A stretch of DNA of 64,000 bases from CAJXMH01 sp964001305 (lineage in GTDB: Bacteria > Bacteroidota > Bacteroidia > Flavobacteriales_E > Vicingaceae). Shown one piece after another: positions 8,648-17,729 of this stretch. The notes under the pieces are model-generated. The model had not been told where the DNA came from and did not search any database. It saw nothing but the letters and a program-made list of their open reading frames with translations. The stretch spans positions 1 to 64,000 of the forward strand of contig CAXFAI010000040.1 in the NCBI GenBank assembly GCA_964001305.1. The letters run 5' to 3'. The stretch's first letter is position 1. Each line of letters begins with the position of its first letter. A program made the position numbers and the translations under genes.

Positions 8648-10465
8648 TTATTTACCTATAATTGGATCTGAAGAGATTGGATTAACTCCTACTGACTTAA
8701 GAGTCACTTTCTTACCATCTTTAAAAGCAACTACAAACGCTCCTTTGTAACCTTTTACAACCATTTTAACTTTATGCTTAGCAGCTTCTTCAAAATTGTC
8801 AAACGAGCCAGACATATATCTGTAGTAACCACCAGATTCTACAACAAATAGACTTGGTATACTTCTAAAAGTTTCTTCAGTTGGTTTGTTTTTGAAAGCA
8901 CCTAACTGCACTCTGAAAACAACTCCGCTTTCATCACTATTTTCAGAAGTATTGGGTTTAGTCTCACTACTTGATTCTGAACTAGGCTTACTTTCAGTGG
9001 TTACCGGTTTCGAATTATCTATAGTGGGTTGTGTTTCACTTGAAGGAATGCCTCCATTTAAGGGCATGAACTTTCCGTTTGAAGCTTTTTTAATGACTCT
9101 AGCATTGCTAAACCCTTGTGATTTCATGAGATTTACCCTAGCATTTGCTTCATTCAGCGTTTTATAGTTTCCTACAGCAAAAATGGTTCTACCATTTTGA
9201 TCAATTTTAGATAAATCTCTTAAACTTAGTAATTTGCTCATGTCTGATGGCGCTTCATCTTGGCTGTATGATTCCACTTCAACACGATAAGAAGATGCAT
9301 TTTTCTTTACACCAGTAAAATCTCGTTCTATTACTTCAGCCATCTCTAAGGTAGAGTCTATATACTGCAAGTATGACTTATATAGCATCTCATCGGTCAT
9401 TTCTACCCCTTGTGCATTGGCAAATTCTGGGTATTCGGTGTTAATTTCTTCATCCTTATAATCTGGAATTCCATCTAAGTCAGAATCTATTGGACATCCT
9501 AAACTATCAACTTGTATTCCTCTTGGTGTATTTGGACAATTGTCAACTAAATCAATGACACCATCATTATCAAAATCTTCAGTATTTCCTGAAGCTAAAA
9601 AGTCAAATTCTTCGTCTTTATCAAATCTTTCAAAAGGTTCAGCAGGTTCTACTTTTTGGAAATTATAACTTAAGGAAATTCCACTAGCTACAAAAAAGTC
9701 ATTTCGGCCATTTCCTCTTTTATTATCTACGTATTCAGCAGAAGTAGTAGGGGTAATGCCATCCATTAAATCAGTAAAGGTGAAATGAACTGTACTTTGT
9801 AATCTAAAATTAAATTGGTCGTTCAAGTGCATAATTACTCCGGCTCCTACAGGAATTGAAAGTGCTCTTTCTAAATAATCTGTTGAATTGTTAAATCCTG
9901 CTTCTCTAATGTCAGTTTCGTAGTCATAATCTCTTCTAACTAAAACAGCATTTTCTGCTTGTGGAGAATTTTCAGCTAAATTTCGAATACTACCATCAGA
10001 CCAATAAAAGTAAGGTTCACCTCCATGACCAATTAAATCAGTTTTGGGATTAAATTCTACAGCTTCAATTCCCGAAGCAATAAAGGGAGTAAGCTTTCTA
10101 TTTTCTGGTAAGAAGTTTCCAAAATTATATTCAAGAAAGAGAGAGCCTGTTCGTATGTCTGACTTAAAGTTAACATTACGCTGAATAGATCGTTCCTCGT
10201 CTCTGACTTGAGCAGCTAAAAACTCAAATCGAATATTTAAAAATTTGTTGATCGGTTGAACAATGTAAATATTTACACCGGGGTTTCCACCTATTGGACT
10301 ACCGTAATCTCTATCATTTAAATCACCATAAAAACCAATACTATTAACTCCAACTCCAATGGTAGGCGAATAAACATCGTTTGTATTGTTTTCAGAAGAT
10401 TCTTCTTGAGCAATAGCCGATAATGAAATGAGACAAATTAAAAGAAGAGTTAAATATGCTTTCAT
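8648..10465 (-). CDS. Secreted envelope protein: barrel-like domain, TSP3 calcium repeats and SPOR domains
   Basis: This 605 aa protein has a signal peptide (ends ISLSAIAQ). The first 280 residues resemble an outer-membrane barrel (VNSIGFYGDLNDRDYG, FLNIRFEFLAAQVRD, SLFLEYNFGN). Next comes a thrombospondin type 3 Asp-rich repeat (DNDGVIDLVDNCPNTP, DSDLDGIPDYKDEE; about residues 298-342). Two SPOR-like segments follow. One is near residues 394-465 (SYRVEVESYSQ to GFSNARVIKK), and the clearer one is at about 515-585 (VFRVQLGAFKNKP to GYKGAFVVAFK). SPOR domains bind denuded peptidoglycan at division sites, so this may link the outer membrane to the wall. A Ser/Thr-rich linker separates the SPOR units. 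The next gene upstream also ends in SPOR. Confidence 0.78.
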   Translation of the reverse strand: MKAYLTLLLICLISLSAIAQEESSENNTNDVYSPTIGVGVNSIGFYGDLNDRDYGSPIGGNPGVNIYIVQPINKFLNIRFEFLAAQVRDEERSIQRNVNFKSDIRTGSLFLEYNFGNFLPENRKLTPFIASGIEAVEFNPKTDLIGHGGEPYFYWSDGSIRNLAENSPQAENAVLVRRDYDYETDIREAGFNNSTDYLERALSIPVGAGVIMHLNDQFNFRLQSTVHFTFTDLMDGITPTTSAEYVDNKRGNGRNDFFVASGISLSYNFQKVEPAEPFERFDKDEEFDFLASGNTEDFDNDGVIDLVDNCPNTPRGIQVDSLGCPIDSDLDGIPDYKDEEINTEYPEFANAQGVEMTDEMLYKSYLQYIDSTLEMAEVIERDFTGVKKNASSYRVEVESYSQDEAPSDMSKLLSLRDLSKIDQNGRTIFAVGNYKTLNEANARVNLMKSQGFSNARVIKKASNGKFMPLNGGIPSSETQPTIDNSKPVTTESKPSSESSSETKPNTSENSDESGVVFRVQLGAFKNKPTEETFRSIPSLFVVESGGYYRYMSGSFDNFEEAAKHKVKMVVKGYKGAFVVAFKDGKKVTLKSVGVNPISSDPIIGK

Positions 10466-10514
10466 TCTCAGTTTTAATGAAAGGCTAAAGATAATCTATA
10501 TTTTTTAACAGAAC

Positions 10515-11993
10515 TTATTTGAACCACTTTTGGTTAGAAATCATTAAAGCTTCTTGAACTGAAATACGTTCTCCAGAATTATAAGCAGTAACAAAAGCAT
10601 CATTAATTAGATTATCATTACTCCAAACTTGATTTCTTTTATCTCTTGCTTCTTTATACAAATTGTACGAACCAATAGTGTATTTGTACCATGTCTCATG
10701 GTACTCAACCGTTATCGCCTCACTTATTTTATGCTTTTTCTGAAAATAGTTTTCCGAAACTTCTTTCTTGCCAGCTGCTATTTGTACTCGATAGCTAATC
10801 TCTTTTTCTACTGATGGTAAATTTGTGATCTCTTCTTCCAGTGATTTCTTAGTTGTTGTTTCTGTTAATTGCTCTGGCTCATCTTCTTCAGGAACTTCTT
10901 CTACTATTTCCTCAATCGCTAATTCCTCTTGAACAACTTCTTCCTTAGGCTCCTCAATTTCAGCTAATGCTTCGGCCACTTCTTCCCCTACAAAAGTATT
11001 TCTAAAGGTACTGCCTTTCATGGCAATTTGTTTCGAATTATCACTTTCTAAGTATGAAAACACACCATGAATCGTCACTGAATCTAAATCGTCATTGGTG
11101 CTTTCTACAAAATAAGATACTTGAAGTACATCTGTTTTAGGTAATTTCATCCAAAGGATTTTCATCACTTTATTTTTAAAGGTAAAAATGCCTTCATTGC
11201 TGTTATTCTCAGTTGCAATAAATCCTTCAGGTAGGTATTCTTCAATTTTACCAAAATCATTTAATCCGCCTTTTTGTAAGCTAAGTTGCACTTCGTATTT
11301 CCCATCTTCTAATTCTAAAATATTTCGCGCTATGGTAACATTTTCAATACTAGTAACTGTTTTGGTTAATAAATCGTCAGTTTTGCTTTCAACTGTTTCA
11401 GTTTGCTGCTCAGCAGTTGTATTACTTTCAAACTCTTCTGTGGGCTTCTCTTCTTTTTTTGTCTCTTCTGCTACAAGGTCGGTTTCTTCTTGGCTTTTTT
11501 CTTCAGTCACTTCATTGTCCTCTTCAGAAATTTCTTCTTGGTCACTTGCAGCCATACTAGCTAGGTCCATTCCAACTGTAATTGTTGCGATTTCACTTTC
11601 AATATCTTTTCTTTCATTATTATCTATGAAAGAAAATTTTCCATTCACATCAAAAGTTCCTGCGATGTAAGGGTCACTTTTGACTAGGTAAGAAATGGTA
11701 AACGATTCCTCTTTTGGAAGTGCCATCCAAATTAACTTGACCTCTTGGCCTTTAAAAGAAAATGTTGCTCCTTGGGTTTCTTGGGCTTCAGCAACAAAAC
11801 CTTCAGGTAATGCTTGTTGCCATTTTGCAAAGCCTTCACGCTCACCTTTGTTTATAGTTACTTCAACTGTAAAAGATTCACCAGCATTTACCTCTGTTGG
11901 AAGTTTTTGTTGAACAGTCACATCATCTCCTAAAAAGTATCCAAATCCTAATAGGGCTAAAAGGTTTACTCCAATAATTGCAAATTTTACCAT
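10515..11993 (-). CDS. Membrane-anchored protein with a duplicated beta-domain and C-terminal SPOR domain
   Basis: This 492 aa protein has an N-terminal membrane anchor (FAIIGVNLLALLGFGYFLG). The same domain appears twice, about residues 25-145 and 215-335. Compare LPEGFVAEAQETQGATFSF with LPEGFIATENNSNEGIFTF, and IWMALPKEESFTISYLV with LWMKLPKTDVLQVSYFV. Glu/Thr-rich acidic linkers separate the copies and lead to a SPOR-like domain at the C-terminus (SYRVQIAAGKKEVSENYF to YKYTIGSYNLYKEA). The repeated domain is not one I can name. It is 49 bases upstream of the other SPOR protein on the same strand, so they are probably co-expressed. An envelope or division-site role is inferred. Confidence 0.72.
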   Translation of the reverse strand: MVKFAIIGVNLLALLGFGYFLGDDVTVQQKLPTEVNAGESFTVEVTINKGEREGFAKWQQALPEGFVAEAQETQGATFSFKGQEVKLIWMALPKEESFTISYLVKSDPYIAGTFDVNGKFSFIDNNERKDIESEIATITVGMDLASMAASDQEEISEEDNEVTEEKSQEETDLVAEETKKEEKPTEEFESNTTAEQQTETVESKTDDLLTKTVTSIENVTIARNILELEDGKYEVQLSLQKGGLNDFGKIEEYLPEGFIATENNSNEGIFTFKNKVMKILWMKLPKTDVLQVSYFVESTNDDLDSVTIHGVFSYLESDNSKQIAMKGSTFRNTFVGEEVAEALAEIEEPKEEVVQEELAIEEIVEEVPEEDEPEQLTETTTKKSLEEEITNLPSVEKEISYRVQIAAGKKEVSENYFQKKHKISEAITVEYHETWYKYTIGSYNLYKEARDKRNQVWSNDNLINDAFVTAYNSGERISVQEALMISNQKWFK

Positions 11994-12231
11994 AGCTTTT
12001 CTTCTTGATTGGGTGTTGGTTGGTAAGTTCTTAGCAGAGATGACAAGCCTTCATGGTCAAATTGACTAGCTTGATTGAGGACGTTAATTTTACTCTGCAT
12101 AGTTGTGATTATACATCGACTTATCCATTGATAAATCAACCTTTTCAAAGCTATTTATATGTTAAAATGAATTCAGGAAAGGGGAAGTGAAGTTATTAAC
12201 CCGAAAATGTTAAAAGCCCTTTATGCTGATT

Positions 12232-12921
12232 TTAGTCACTTTTTAGCAAGCGATTAACAGCGTGTTGAATTTGAAAATGCATCAGCCTTGTACCTTCACC
12301 ATCTTTGAAAGTTTCAATAATATCAATCATATTTCCATGTTGATCTTGGCCTGCTCCTACTTGTCTAATTTCTTGTGAAAGTCTACGGATGATGTATGAG
12401 TGACTATCCATACTGCCTAGTGAAAAAATAGCATCTTCCGTGCTTGTGCCTTTTCCGCTATATGCCATGGCATCTAAAATCCGATTGAATTTATAACGGT
12501 AAAATTCTGAACTATCAGTTTGGTTTATGGCAAAGTGAGAAAGTGCTTTTTCAAATAAGATGGCTTGGTTATAAGGATGCTTAATCAGCAAACTATCGCA
12601 AAGTCTAATAGCAGTGTCATATTCTCCTTCTGAAACCAAATTTTCAATTTTACTTTCATTATTCAGAATTTCATAAGGCTGATAAAATTCGTTTTGTGTG
12701 AAATTGATCAGTAGGGCAAGTATTTCAAAATCTGATAGCGTGGTATCATTTCGGTTAAAACGTTGTTTTAATTCAAGGTGAAATAAACTGTCATTAGAAT
12801 CATTGGTTCTTGAAAGAATTGTTTCAAAATCCTTTTGATAATTAAACTCTTGGGTAAAGCTTTCCAAAAAGCTTAAGATAAAAAGAATCGAAAAGAGGTA
12901 TGAAACGTAATTCTTATTCAT
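12232..12921 (-). CDS. Secreted DUF4919-like protein
   Basis: This 229 aa protein has a signal peptide (LFSILFILSFLESFTQ). The rest is helical with TPR-like spacing (ESKIENLVSEGEYDTAIRLCDSLLIKHPYNQAILFEKALSHF), ending in a conserved-looking block (IIETFKDGEGTRLMHFQI). It resembles the Bacteroidota-restricted DUF4919 family, but this is from memory. Its start overlaps the 3' end of the NhaC gene by 8 bases, so the two are translationally linked. Function is unknown. Confidence 0.6.
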   Translation of the reverse strand: MNKNYVSYLFSILFILSFLESFTQEFNYQKDFETILSRTNDSNDSLFHLELKQRFNRNDTTLSDFEILALLINFTQNEFYQPYEILNNESKIENLVSEGEYDTAIRLCDSLLIKHPYNQAILFEKALSHFAINQTDSSEFYRYKFNRILDAMAYSGKGTSTEDAIFSLGSMDSHSYIIRRLSQEIRQVGAGQDQHGNMIDIIETFKDGEGTRLMHFQIQHAVNRLLKSD

Positions 12922-14791
12922 TAGTTAGAACTTTTTTTCCAAAGAATTGAATTACACAATACAGACAACTTATCCCAATCAAAAAGCAAAGCCATGTAGG
13001 AACCCCCAAAGCAGAAAGTAAGGTGCCAGTTACTAGTGCAACAATCCCAACCACCAAAGCATAGGGCATTTGGGTGCGCACGTGGTTTACATGATTACAG
13101 CTACTAGCTAGTGAACTCAAAATTGTTGTATCTGAAATGGGAGAACAATGATCACCTAAGACAGAGCCTGCCAAAACACATGACACAACATTGTGAAATA
13201 TAGCTAAAGACTCATTGTAATCCAATCCAGAACTTTTACTGATTTCCCAGGCTGCCGGAAGCATTAGTGGATAAAGAATTGCCATTGTTCCCCAAGAAGA
13301 ACCTGTTGAAAAGGCAACTATTGCTGCCAATAAAAAAGTAACAGCTGGTATTAAGTAAGCTGAAACTTGATTCGACATTATAGAAGTCAATAAATCAGCT
13401 GTATGTAAATCTTCGATGACTAAAGCTAAGCTCCATGCAAGAATTAATATTACTATAGCAGGTAACATGGTTTTAAAACCTTCCATAACTGATTCTATGG
13501 ACTCCTGAAGTTTCATGATTTTTTGCAGAACCGTTAGCTTAATCGCAACAATTAAACCTGCAGCTGAAGACCATAATAGAGCTTGATAAGAATCTGCCTG
13601 ACCAATAATAAGTGAAAGCTTTGTGCCTAATGATTCAGCAGATTCCCATACTGCTGAATCCCATCCTGTGTATAATAATCCAATGAGAGTTCCTACAATA
13701 ACGGTTAAAACAGGGATTACTGCATTGTATGCTGAGTGATTAATGTCCTCTAAAGCTGTAAATTCGCTAATGGATTCCATTTCTGACTCAGTGTCATCTG
13801 CTATCGAATTTCTACTAGTATACTCAGCTTTATACATCGGGCCAAAATCTCTTTCTTTTAAAATTAAGATTAACATAAATGCTAAAGCCAATATGGGATA
13901 AAATGAATAGGAAAGTGAATTTATAAAAGTGGCATAAACCCCTTCATTTAATTCAGGAATTTTGTTGATTCCACTCTCTATATACCCTAGTTCAGCGCCA
14001 ATCCAAGTGGTTACAAAAGCAATTGCAGCTATGGGAGCAGCGGTAGAATCAACAATGTAAGCTAACTTTTCTCTAGAGATTTTAAATTTATCAGTTATGG
14101 GTCTCATTGTATTTCCAACAATAAGCGTATTGGCATAATCATCAAAAAAGATAGCGATACCTAAAAACCAGGTAGCTAATTGACCAGAACGAGCAGAGGT
14201 TGCATATCTAGAAATTCGATTTACAATCCCTTGCATTCCACCATTTTTGCTTATAACAGCGACCATTCCACCAATCAACATAGAAAAAATGATAATGGAC
14301 AAGTGACCAGAATTATTCAATGATTCTAAAATGTAAGTGTCTAGCATGGCCATGAAAGCCTTGAGAAATCCAAGTAGCCCACCTTCCAAATGCAAATAAA
14401 TAATTACACAACCAGAGAAAAGTCCGATGAGTAATGAGCTCACAACTTCCCTAATGACTAAAGCTAGTAAAATGGCTATTAATGGGGGGAGAATAGAAAG
14501 CCACAAAGGAATCGGATTATAATTTCTGCTAAAGGTTTCTGTTTGACTTATAATTTCAATTTTGCCTTTTTTAGCGAGTTTAAACTCATAAATTAAGTTG
14601 CCATCTACTTCAATAGGAGTTAGGAGTGTGTTGTTAAGTAATACGGTTACATCTTCTTTGAAATCAGCGACTTCTATTGTTGCTGTTTGGTTTTCAATAA
14701 CAAATTCAGGAACATTTACTTCAATGGAATTTGCAGAGTGAATCCCGACAAAAAAGAGAAGAAGGATAAATAAAATTCTTTTAAGTAACAC
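12914..14791 (-). CDS. nhaC: NhaC-family Na+/H+ antiporter with an extracytoplasmic N-terminal domain
   Basis: This 625 aa multi-pass membrane protein is of the NhaC antiporter family (ion transporter superfamily). Family hallmarks are FFDDYANTLIVGNTMRPI, DSTAAPIAAIAFVTTWIG and GSVLGDHCSPISDTTILSS. There are about a dozen membrane segments from residue 95 onward. The N-terminus is unusual: a signal-peptide-like start (LFILLLFFVGIHSANS) is followed by about 70 residues of beta-rich sequence before the first transport helix, PLWLSILPPLIAILLALVI. The 3' end overlaps the downstream secreted protein by 8 bases. Family membership is firm; ion specificity is inferred. Confidence 0.86.
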   Translation of the reverse strand: MLLKRILFILLLFFVGIHSANSIEVNVPEFVIENQTATIEVADFKEDVTVLLNNTLLTPIEVDGNLIYEFKLAKKGKIEIISQTETFSRNYNPIPLWLSILPPLIAILLALVIREVVSSLLIGLFSGCVIIYLHLEGGLLGFLKAFMAMLDTYILESLNNSGHLSIIIFSMLIGGMVAVISKNGGMQGIVNRISRYATSARSGQLATWFLGIAIFFDDYANTLIVGNTMRPITDKFKISREKLAYIVDSTAAPIAAIAFVTTWIGAELGYIESGINKIPELNEGVYATFINSLSYSFYPILALAFMLILILKERDFGPMYKAEYTSRNSIADDTESEMESISEFTALEDINHSAYNAVIPVLTVIVGTLIGLLYTGWDSAVWESAESLGTKLSLIIGQADSYQALLWSSAAGLIVAIKLTVLQKIMKLQESIESVMEGFKTMLPAIVILILAWSLALVIEDLHTADLLTSIMSNQVSAYLIPAVTFLLAAIVAFSTGSSWGTMAILYPLMLPAAWEISKSSGLDYNESLAIFHNVVSCVLAGSVLGDHCSPISDTTILSSLASSCNHVNHVRTQMPYALVVGIVALVTGTLLSALGVPTWLCFLIGISCLYCVIQFFGKKVLTNE

Positions 14792-14830
14792 TAGAAAATA
14801 TAATTGTGAAAGCCGAAAGTTAAACTAGTT

Positions 14831-15433
14831 TTAAGTCTTCCTCAAATTTATTTTTTCATTGATAAGATCAAGTTCTGAATTATTTAATCGTCTAACCTCT
14901 CCTTTTTTCAAAGGTGAAAGTGAAATGCCCGCAAATTCAACTCTAATAAGTCTTAAAGTTGGATGTCCTACTGCTGCTGTCATTTTTCTAACTTGACGGA
15001 ACTTTCCTTCTCTCAAAGTAATTCTTAACCATGAGCTTGTACCGTGATTCTCATTTCGAACCTTTCGGTCCTCAATATGATCAAATTGAGGCTTTTCAAT
15101 TTTTTCAGCTTTGCATGGTTTAGTTTGGTGTATTTTTCCTTCAATCGAAATTTTTAAACCTTGTCTAATTTTCTCTATGCTTATTTCAGTTGGAATTCCA
15201 TCTACTTCAACAAGGTATACTTTTTCAAATTTTGAAGACCGTAATTCATTACTCCATTTCCCATCTGTGGTTAACAATAATAGTCCTTCTGATTTAACAT
15301 CGAGCCTTCCAACAGCCATTGTTCCATCAGGGAAGTCGTATAATTCTTGCAATAAGCGTTTTTTACGTTTGGAGTTGTTCTTAAATTGACTTAAAAAACC
15401 AAGAGGTTTGTGAATAGCAAAGTAATGATGCAT
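14831..15433 (-). CDS. rluE: rRNA pseudouridine synthase, RluE-like
   Basis: This 200 aa member of the RsuA/RluB/E/F family isomerises uridine in rRNA. The catalytic Asp is in AVGRLDVKSEGLLLLTTDG; KVYLVEVDG and LREGKFRQVRKMTAAVGHPTLRLIR complete the core. It begins directly with the catalytic domain (FAIHKPLGFLSQF) and has no S4 domain, like E. coli RluE, which acts on 23S U2457. That target is carried over by analogy. The start codon abuts the stop of the pterin dehydratase gene with no gap, so the pair is co-translated. RsuA-family membership is certain; the RluE subtype is likely. Confidence 0.88.
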   Translation of the reverse strand: MHHYFAIHKPLGFLSQFKNNSKRKKRLLQELYDFPDGTMAVGRLDVKSEGLLLLTTDGKWSNELRSSKFEKVYLVEVDGIPTEISIEKIRQGLKISIEGKIHQTKPCKAEKIEKPQFDHIEDRKVRNENHGTSSWLRITLREGKFRQVRKMTAAVGHPTLRLIRVEFAGISLSPLKKGEVRRLNNSELDLINEKINLRKT

Positions 15434-15661
15434 TTAAATAAGTTCATCTATGGCTTTTGCCAGATTTCTATCTTTTTGAGTGATTCTGTTTTCATCGTGT
15501 GAAAACAGTTCAATCTCCACTTGGTTGTAACTATTACTCCAATTTGGGTGATGATTCAATTTTTCTGCCAACAAAGCAACCTGACTCATAAAGGCCCAGG
15601 CCTCACTAAAGTTTTCAAATTGAAAATTGCGTTTTAGTTTTCCATTTTTCTCTTGCCACAT
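15434..15661 (-). CDS. 4a-hydroxytetrahydrobiopterin dehydratase (PCD/DCoH family), short form
   Basis: This 75 aa protein carries the full family signature in the expected order and spacing: EKLNHHPNW, then Tyr, nine residues, His, then Asp (SYNQVEIELFSH...QKD). These enzymes regenerate pterin cofactor after aromatic amino acid hydroxylation. It is shorter than the usual 95-110 aa because the N-terminal strand is trimmed, starting at MWQEKNGKLKRNFQF. It abuts rluE. No phenylalanine hydroxylase gene is nearby, so its physiological partner is not visible here. Confidence 0.88.
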   Translation of the reverse strand: MWQEKNGKLKRNFQFENFSEAWAFMSQVALLAEKLNHHPNWSNSYNQVEIELFSHDENRITQKDRNLAKAIDELI

Positions 15662-15727
15662 AATCTTTTTTTAAGTAGAACCGATTTTTACTTAAACTGT
15701 TCAGTCATTTTGTCAGCCAATTGCTAC

Positions 15728-15742
15728 TGGCACAACCTTTGA
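15728..15742 (+). promoter_or_regulatory. Candidate sigma-54-like promoter of htpG
   Basis: TGGCAC (15728-15733) and TTGA (15739-15742) have the spacing of the -24/-12 sigma-54 consensus TGGCAC-N5-TTGC, with one mismatch at the -12 C. The predicted transcription start would be about 30 bases before the htpG ATG. A TCAGTCATTTTGTCAGCC segment lies just upstream (15701-15718) and could be a regulator site. This is a by-eye match. Confidence 0.35.
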
Positions 15743-15785
15743 AATTCCCAAAATCTGAATTTGTAAACCAAAATAGTAAACGATT

Positions 15786-17678
15786 ATGGCAAAAGGACAA
15801 ATTAATGTTCAAACGGAGAATATTTTTCCAATAATTAAACAGTTTTTATATTCGGATCAAGAGATATTCTTGAGAGAGTTAGTCTCAAATGCAGTGGATG
15901 CTACTCAAAAGCTAACCACTATGGGCAAGCTAGGAGACTTGAAAACAGATATTGGAGATACTACTATAGAAGTTAAGATTGACAAGGATAAAAAGACCTT
16001 GAGTTTTATCGACAAAGGAATAGGAATGACTGAAGAAGAAGTTGATAAATATATCAACCAAATTGCTTTTTCTTCGGCTGAGGAGTTTGTGGAGAAATAC
16101 AAAGACAAAGCCAGTATCATTGGTCACTTTGGACTTGGATTCTATTCATCATTTATGGTGGCAGACAAAGTTGAAATTTTGACAAAATCTTATAAAGAAG
16201 GTTCAAAGGCTGTAAAATGGGAGTGTGATGGTAGCCCAAACTATAGTTTAGAAGAGTCAGATGCTCGAACTGAAAGAGGGACTTCTATTGTTTTGCATGT
16301 TTCTGATGATGCTAAGGAGTACTTGGAGGAAAATAGAATCTCTGAGTTACTAAACAAGTACTGTAAGTTTATGCCTGTAGCCATCAAATTTGGTACAAAG
16401 GAAGAAACTGTAGAAGAGAAAACAGGCAAAAAGGATAAAGATGGAAATGATGAGACTACAGAAAAGAAAATTACTAAGGATAACATCATAAACAACCCAA
16501 ATCCGGCATGGACCAAAACTCCAGCTGATTTAGAGGACGAAGATTACAAAGCATTTTACAGAGAGTTATATCCTATGAACTTTCAAGAGTCTTTGTTTCA
16601 CATTCACTTAAATGTAGATTATCCATTTAACCTGACAGGAATTTTGTATTTCCCAAAGTTGAAAAACAACTTAGAAGTTCAAAAAGATAAAATTCAATTA
16701 TACAGCAATCAGGTATTTGTAACAGATTCTGTTGAAGGTATTGTTCCAGACTTTTTAACCTTGTTGCATGGAGTTATTGACTCTCCAGACATTCCTCTGA
16801 ATGTATCTCGCTCTTATCTACAAAGTGATGGTAATGTTAAGAAGATTTCAAACTACATCAGTAAGAAAGTAGCGGACAAACTACACGATTTATTTAAAAA
16901 TGACCGAAAGGCATTTGAAGAAAAGTGGGATGACATTAAAATCTTTATCGAGTACGGTATTTTATCGGATGAAAAGTTTGCTGAGAAAGCGAAAAAGTTC
17001 GCCATATATAAGAATGTTGATGGTGAATACTTTACCATGAGCGAATACAAGGATAAAGTAAAAGATGCGCAAACCGATAAGGATAAGAAGCTAGTATTAC
17101 TATATACTTCAAATCAAGAGGAGCAATACAGTTACATTGCATCTGCCAAAGACAAGGGTTATGATGTGCTGATTATGGATACTCCACTTTCTTCGCATTT
17201 AGTGGGGAAACTAGAACAAGAAGAGGAGTTAAGCTTTAGTAGAGTTGATGGTGATACAATTGATCAACTCATTAAGAAAGATGAAGAGATTCCTTCTAAA
17301 TTGACTGAAGATGATGAAAAGAAACTTCAGCCTGTGATTGAGGGGGTTTTACCGAATCAAACTTTTAGTGTGAACTTTGTAAGTATGAGTGAAAAAGAGG
17401 CTCCTATGACCATTACACAAGCTGAGTTTATGCGCAGAATGAAAGACATGAGTGCCGTTGGCGGTGGAGGTATGATGGGTATGGGAAATATGCCTGATTC
17501 CTATGAGCTAAAAGTAAATTCAAACCACCCTTTGATTTCAAAAATACTTGGTGAAAAGGATGAAGCAAAGCAAAAAGAAATGGCAAAGCAAGCCGCAGAT
17601 TTAGCTTTATTGTCACAAAACTTATTAAAAGGGGAAGACCTGAGTAACTTTATTAAACGTTCAGTTCAATTAATCTAA
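15786..17678 (+). CDS. htpG: Molecular chaperone HtpG (bacterial Hsp90)
   Basis: This is the 630 aa ATP-dependent chaperone. The N-terminal GHKL ATPase motifs are LRELVSNAVDATQKL, DKGIGMTEEEV and GHFGLGFYSSFMVADKV. The middle domain (NVDYPFNLTGILYFPKL, VFVTDSVEGIVPDFLTLL, LNVSRSYLQSD with the gamma-phosphate-sensing Arg) and a C-terminal dimerisation region follow. A charged insert near residues 205-225 (EEKTGKKDKDGNDETTEKK) and a GGGGMMGMGNMP loop near 558-570 are lineage variants. The gene stands alone between the divergent pterin dehydratase gene and a terminator. Confidence 0.97.
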   Translation: MAKGQINVQTENIFPIIKQFLYSDQEIFLRELVSNAVDATQKLTTMGKLGDLKTDIGDTTIEVKIDKDKKTLSFIDKGIGMTEEEVDKYINQIAFSSAEEFVEKYKDKASIIGHFGLGFYSSFMVADKVEILTKSYKEGSKAVKWECDGSPNYSLEESDARTERGTSIVLHVSDDAKEYLEENRISELLNKYCKFMPVAIKFGTKEETVEEKTGKKDKDGNDETTEKKITKDNIINNPNPAWTKTPADLEDEDYKAFYRELYPMNFQESLFHIHLNVDYPFNLTGILYFPKLKNNLEVQKDKIQLYSNQVFVTDSVEGIVPDFLTLLHGVIDSPDIPLNVSRSYLQSDGNVKKISNYISKKVADKLHDLFKNDRKAFEEKWDDIKIFIEYGILSDEKFAEKAKKFAIYKNVDGEYFTMSEYKDKVKDAQTDKDKKLVLLYTSNQEEQYSYIASAKDKGYDVLIMDTPLSSHLVGKLEQEEELSFSRVDGDTIDQLIKKDEEIPSKLTEDDEKKLQPVIEGVLPNQTFSVNFVSMSEKEAPMTITQAEFMRRMKDMSAVGGGGMMGMGNMPDSYELKVNSNHPLISKILGEKDEAKQKEMAKQAADLALLSQNLLKGEDLSNFIKRSVQLI

Positions 17679-17686
17679 ATAACATC

Positions 17687-17717
17687 AAAAGGGAAGTTGA
17701 ATGGCTTCCCTTTTTTT
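17687..17717 (+). terminator. Terminator after htpG
   Basis: The stem AAAAGGGAAG (17687-17696) / CTTCCCTTTT (17705-17714), with an 8-base loop and a T-run, follows the htpG stop. An ATG at 17697 that would extend the next gene lies inside this hairpin, which is why the lemA start is placed at 17730. Confidence 0.88.
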
Positions 17718-17729
17718 AAATCCATAAAC

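Noticed and set aside
11188..11670. 160 aa plus-strand reading frame rich in Ser/Leu
   Set aside because: It is antisense to the Glu/Thr-rich linker of the duplicated SPOR protein; low-complexity complement explains it.
17697..17729. Upstream extension of lemA
   Set aside because: The ATG at 17697 lies in the loop of the htpG terminator and would precede a complete lipoprotein signal.
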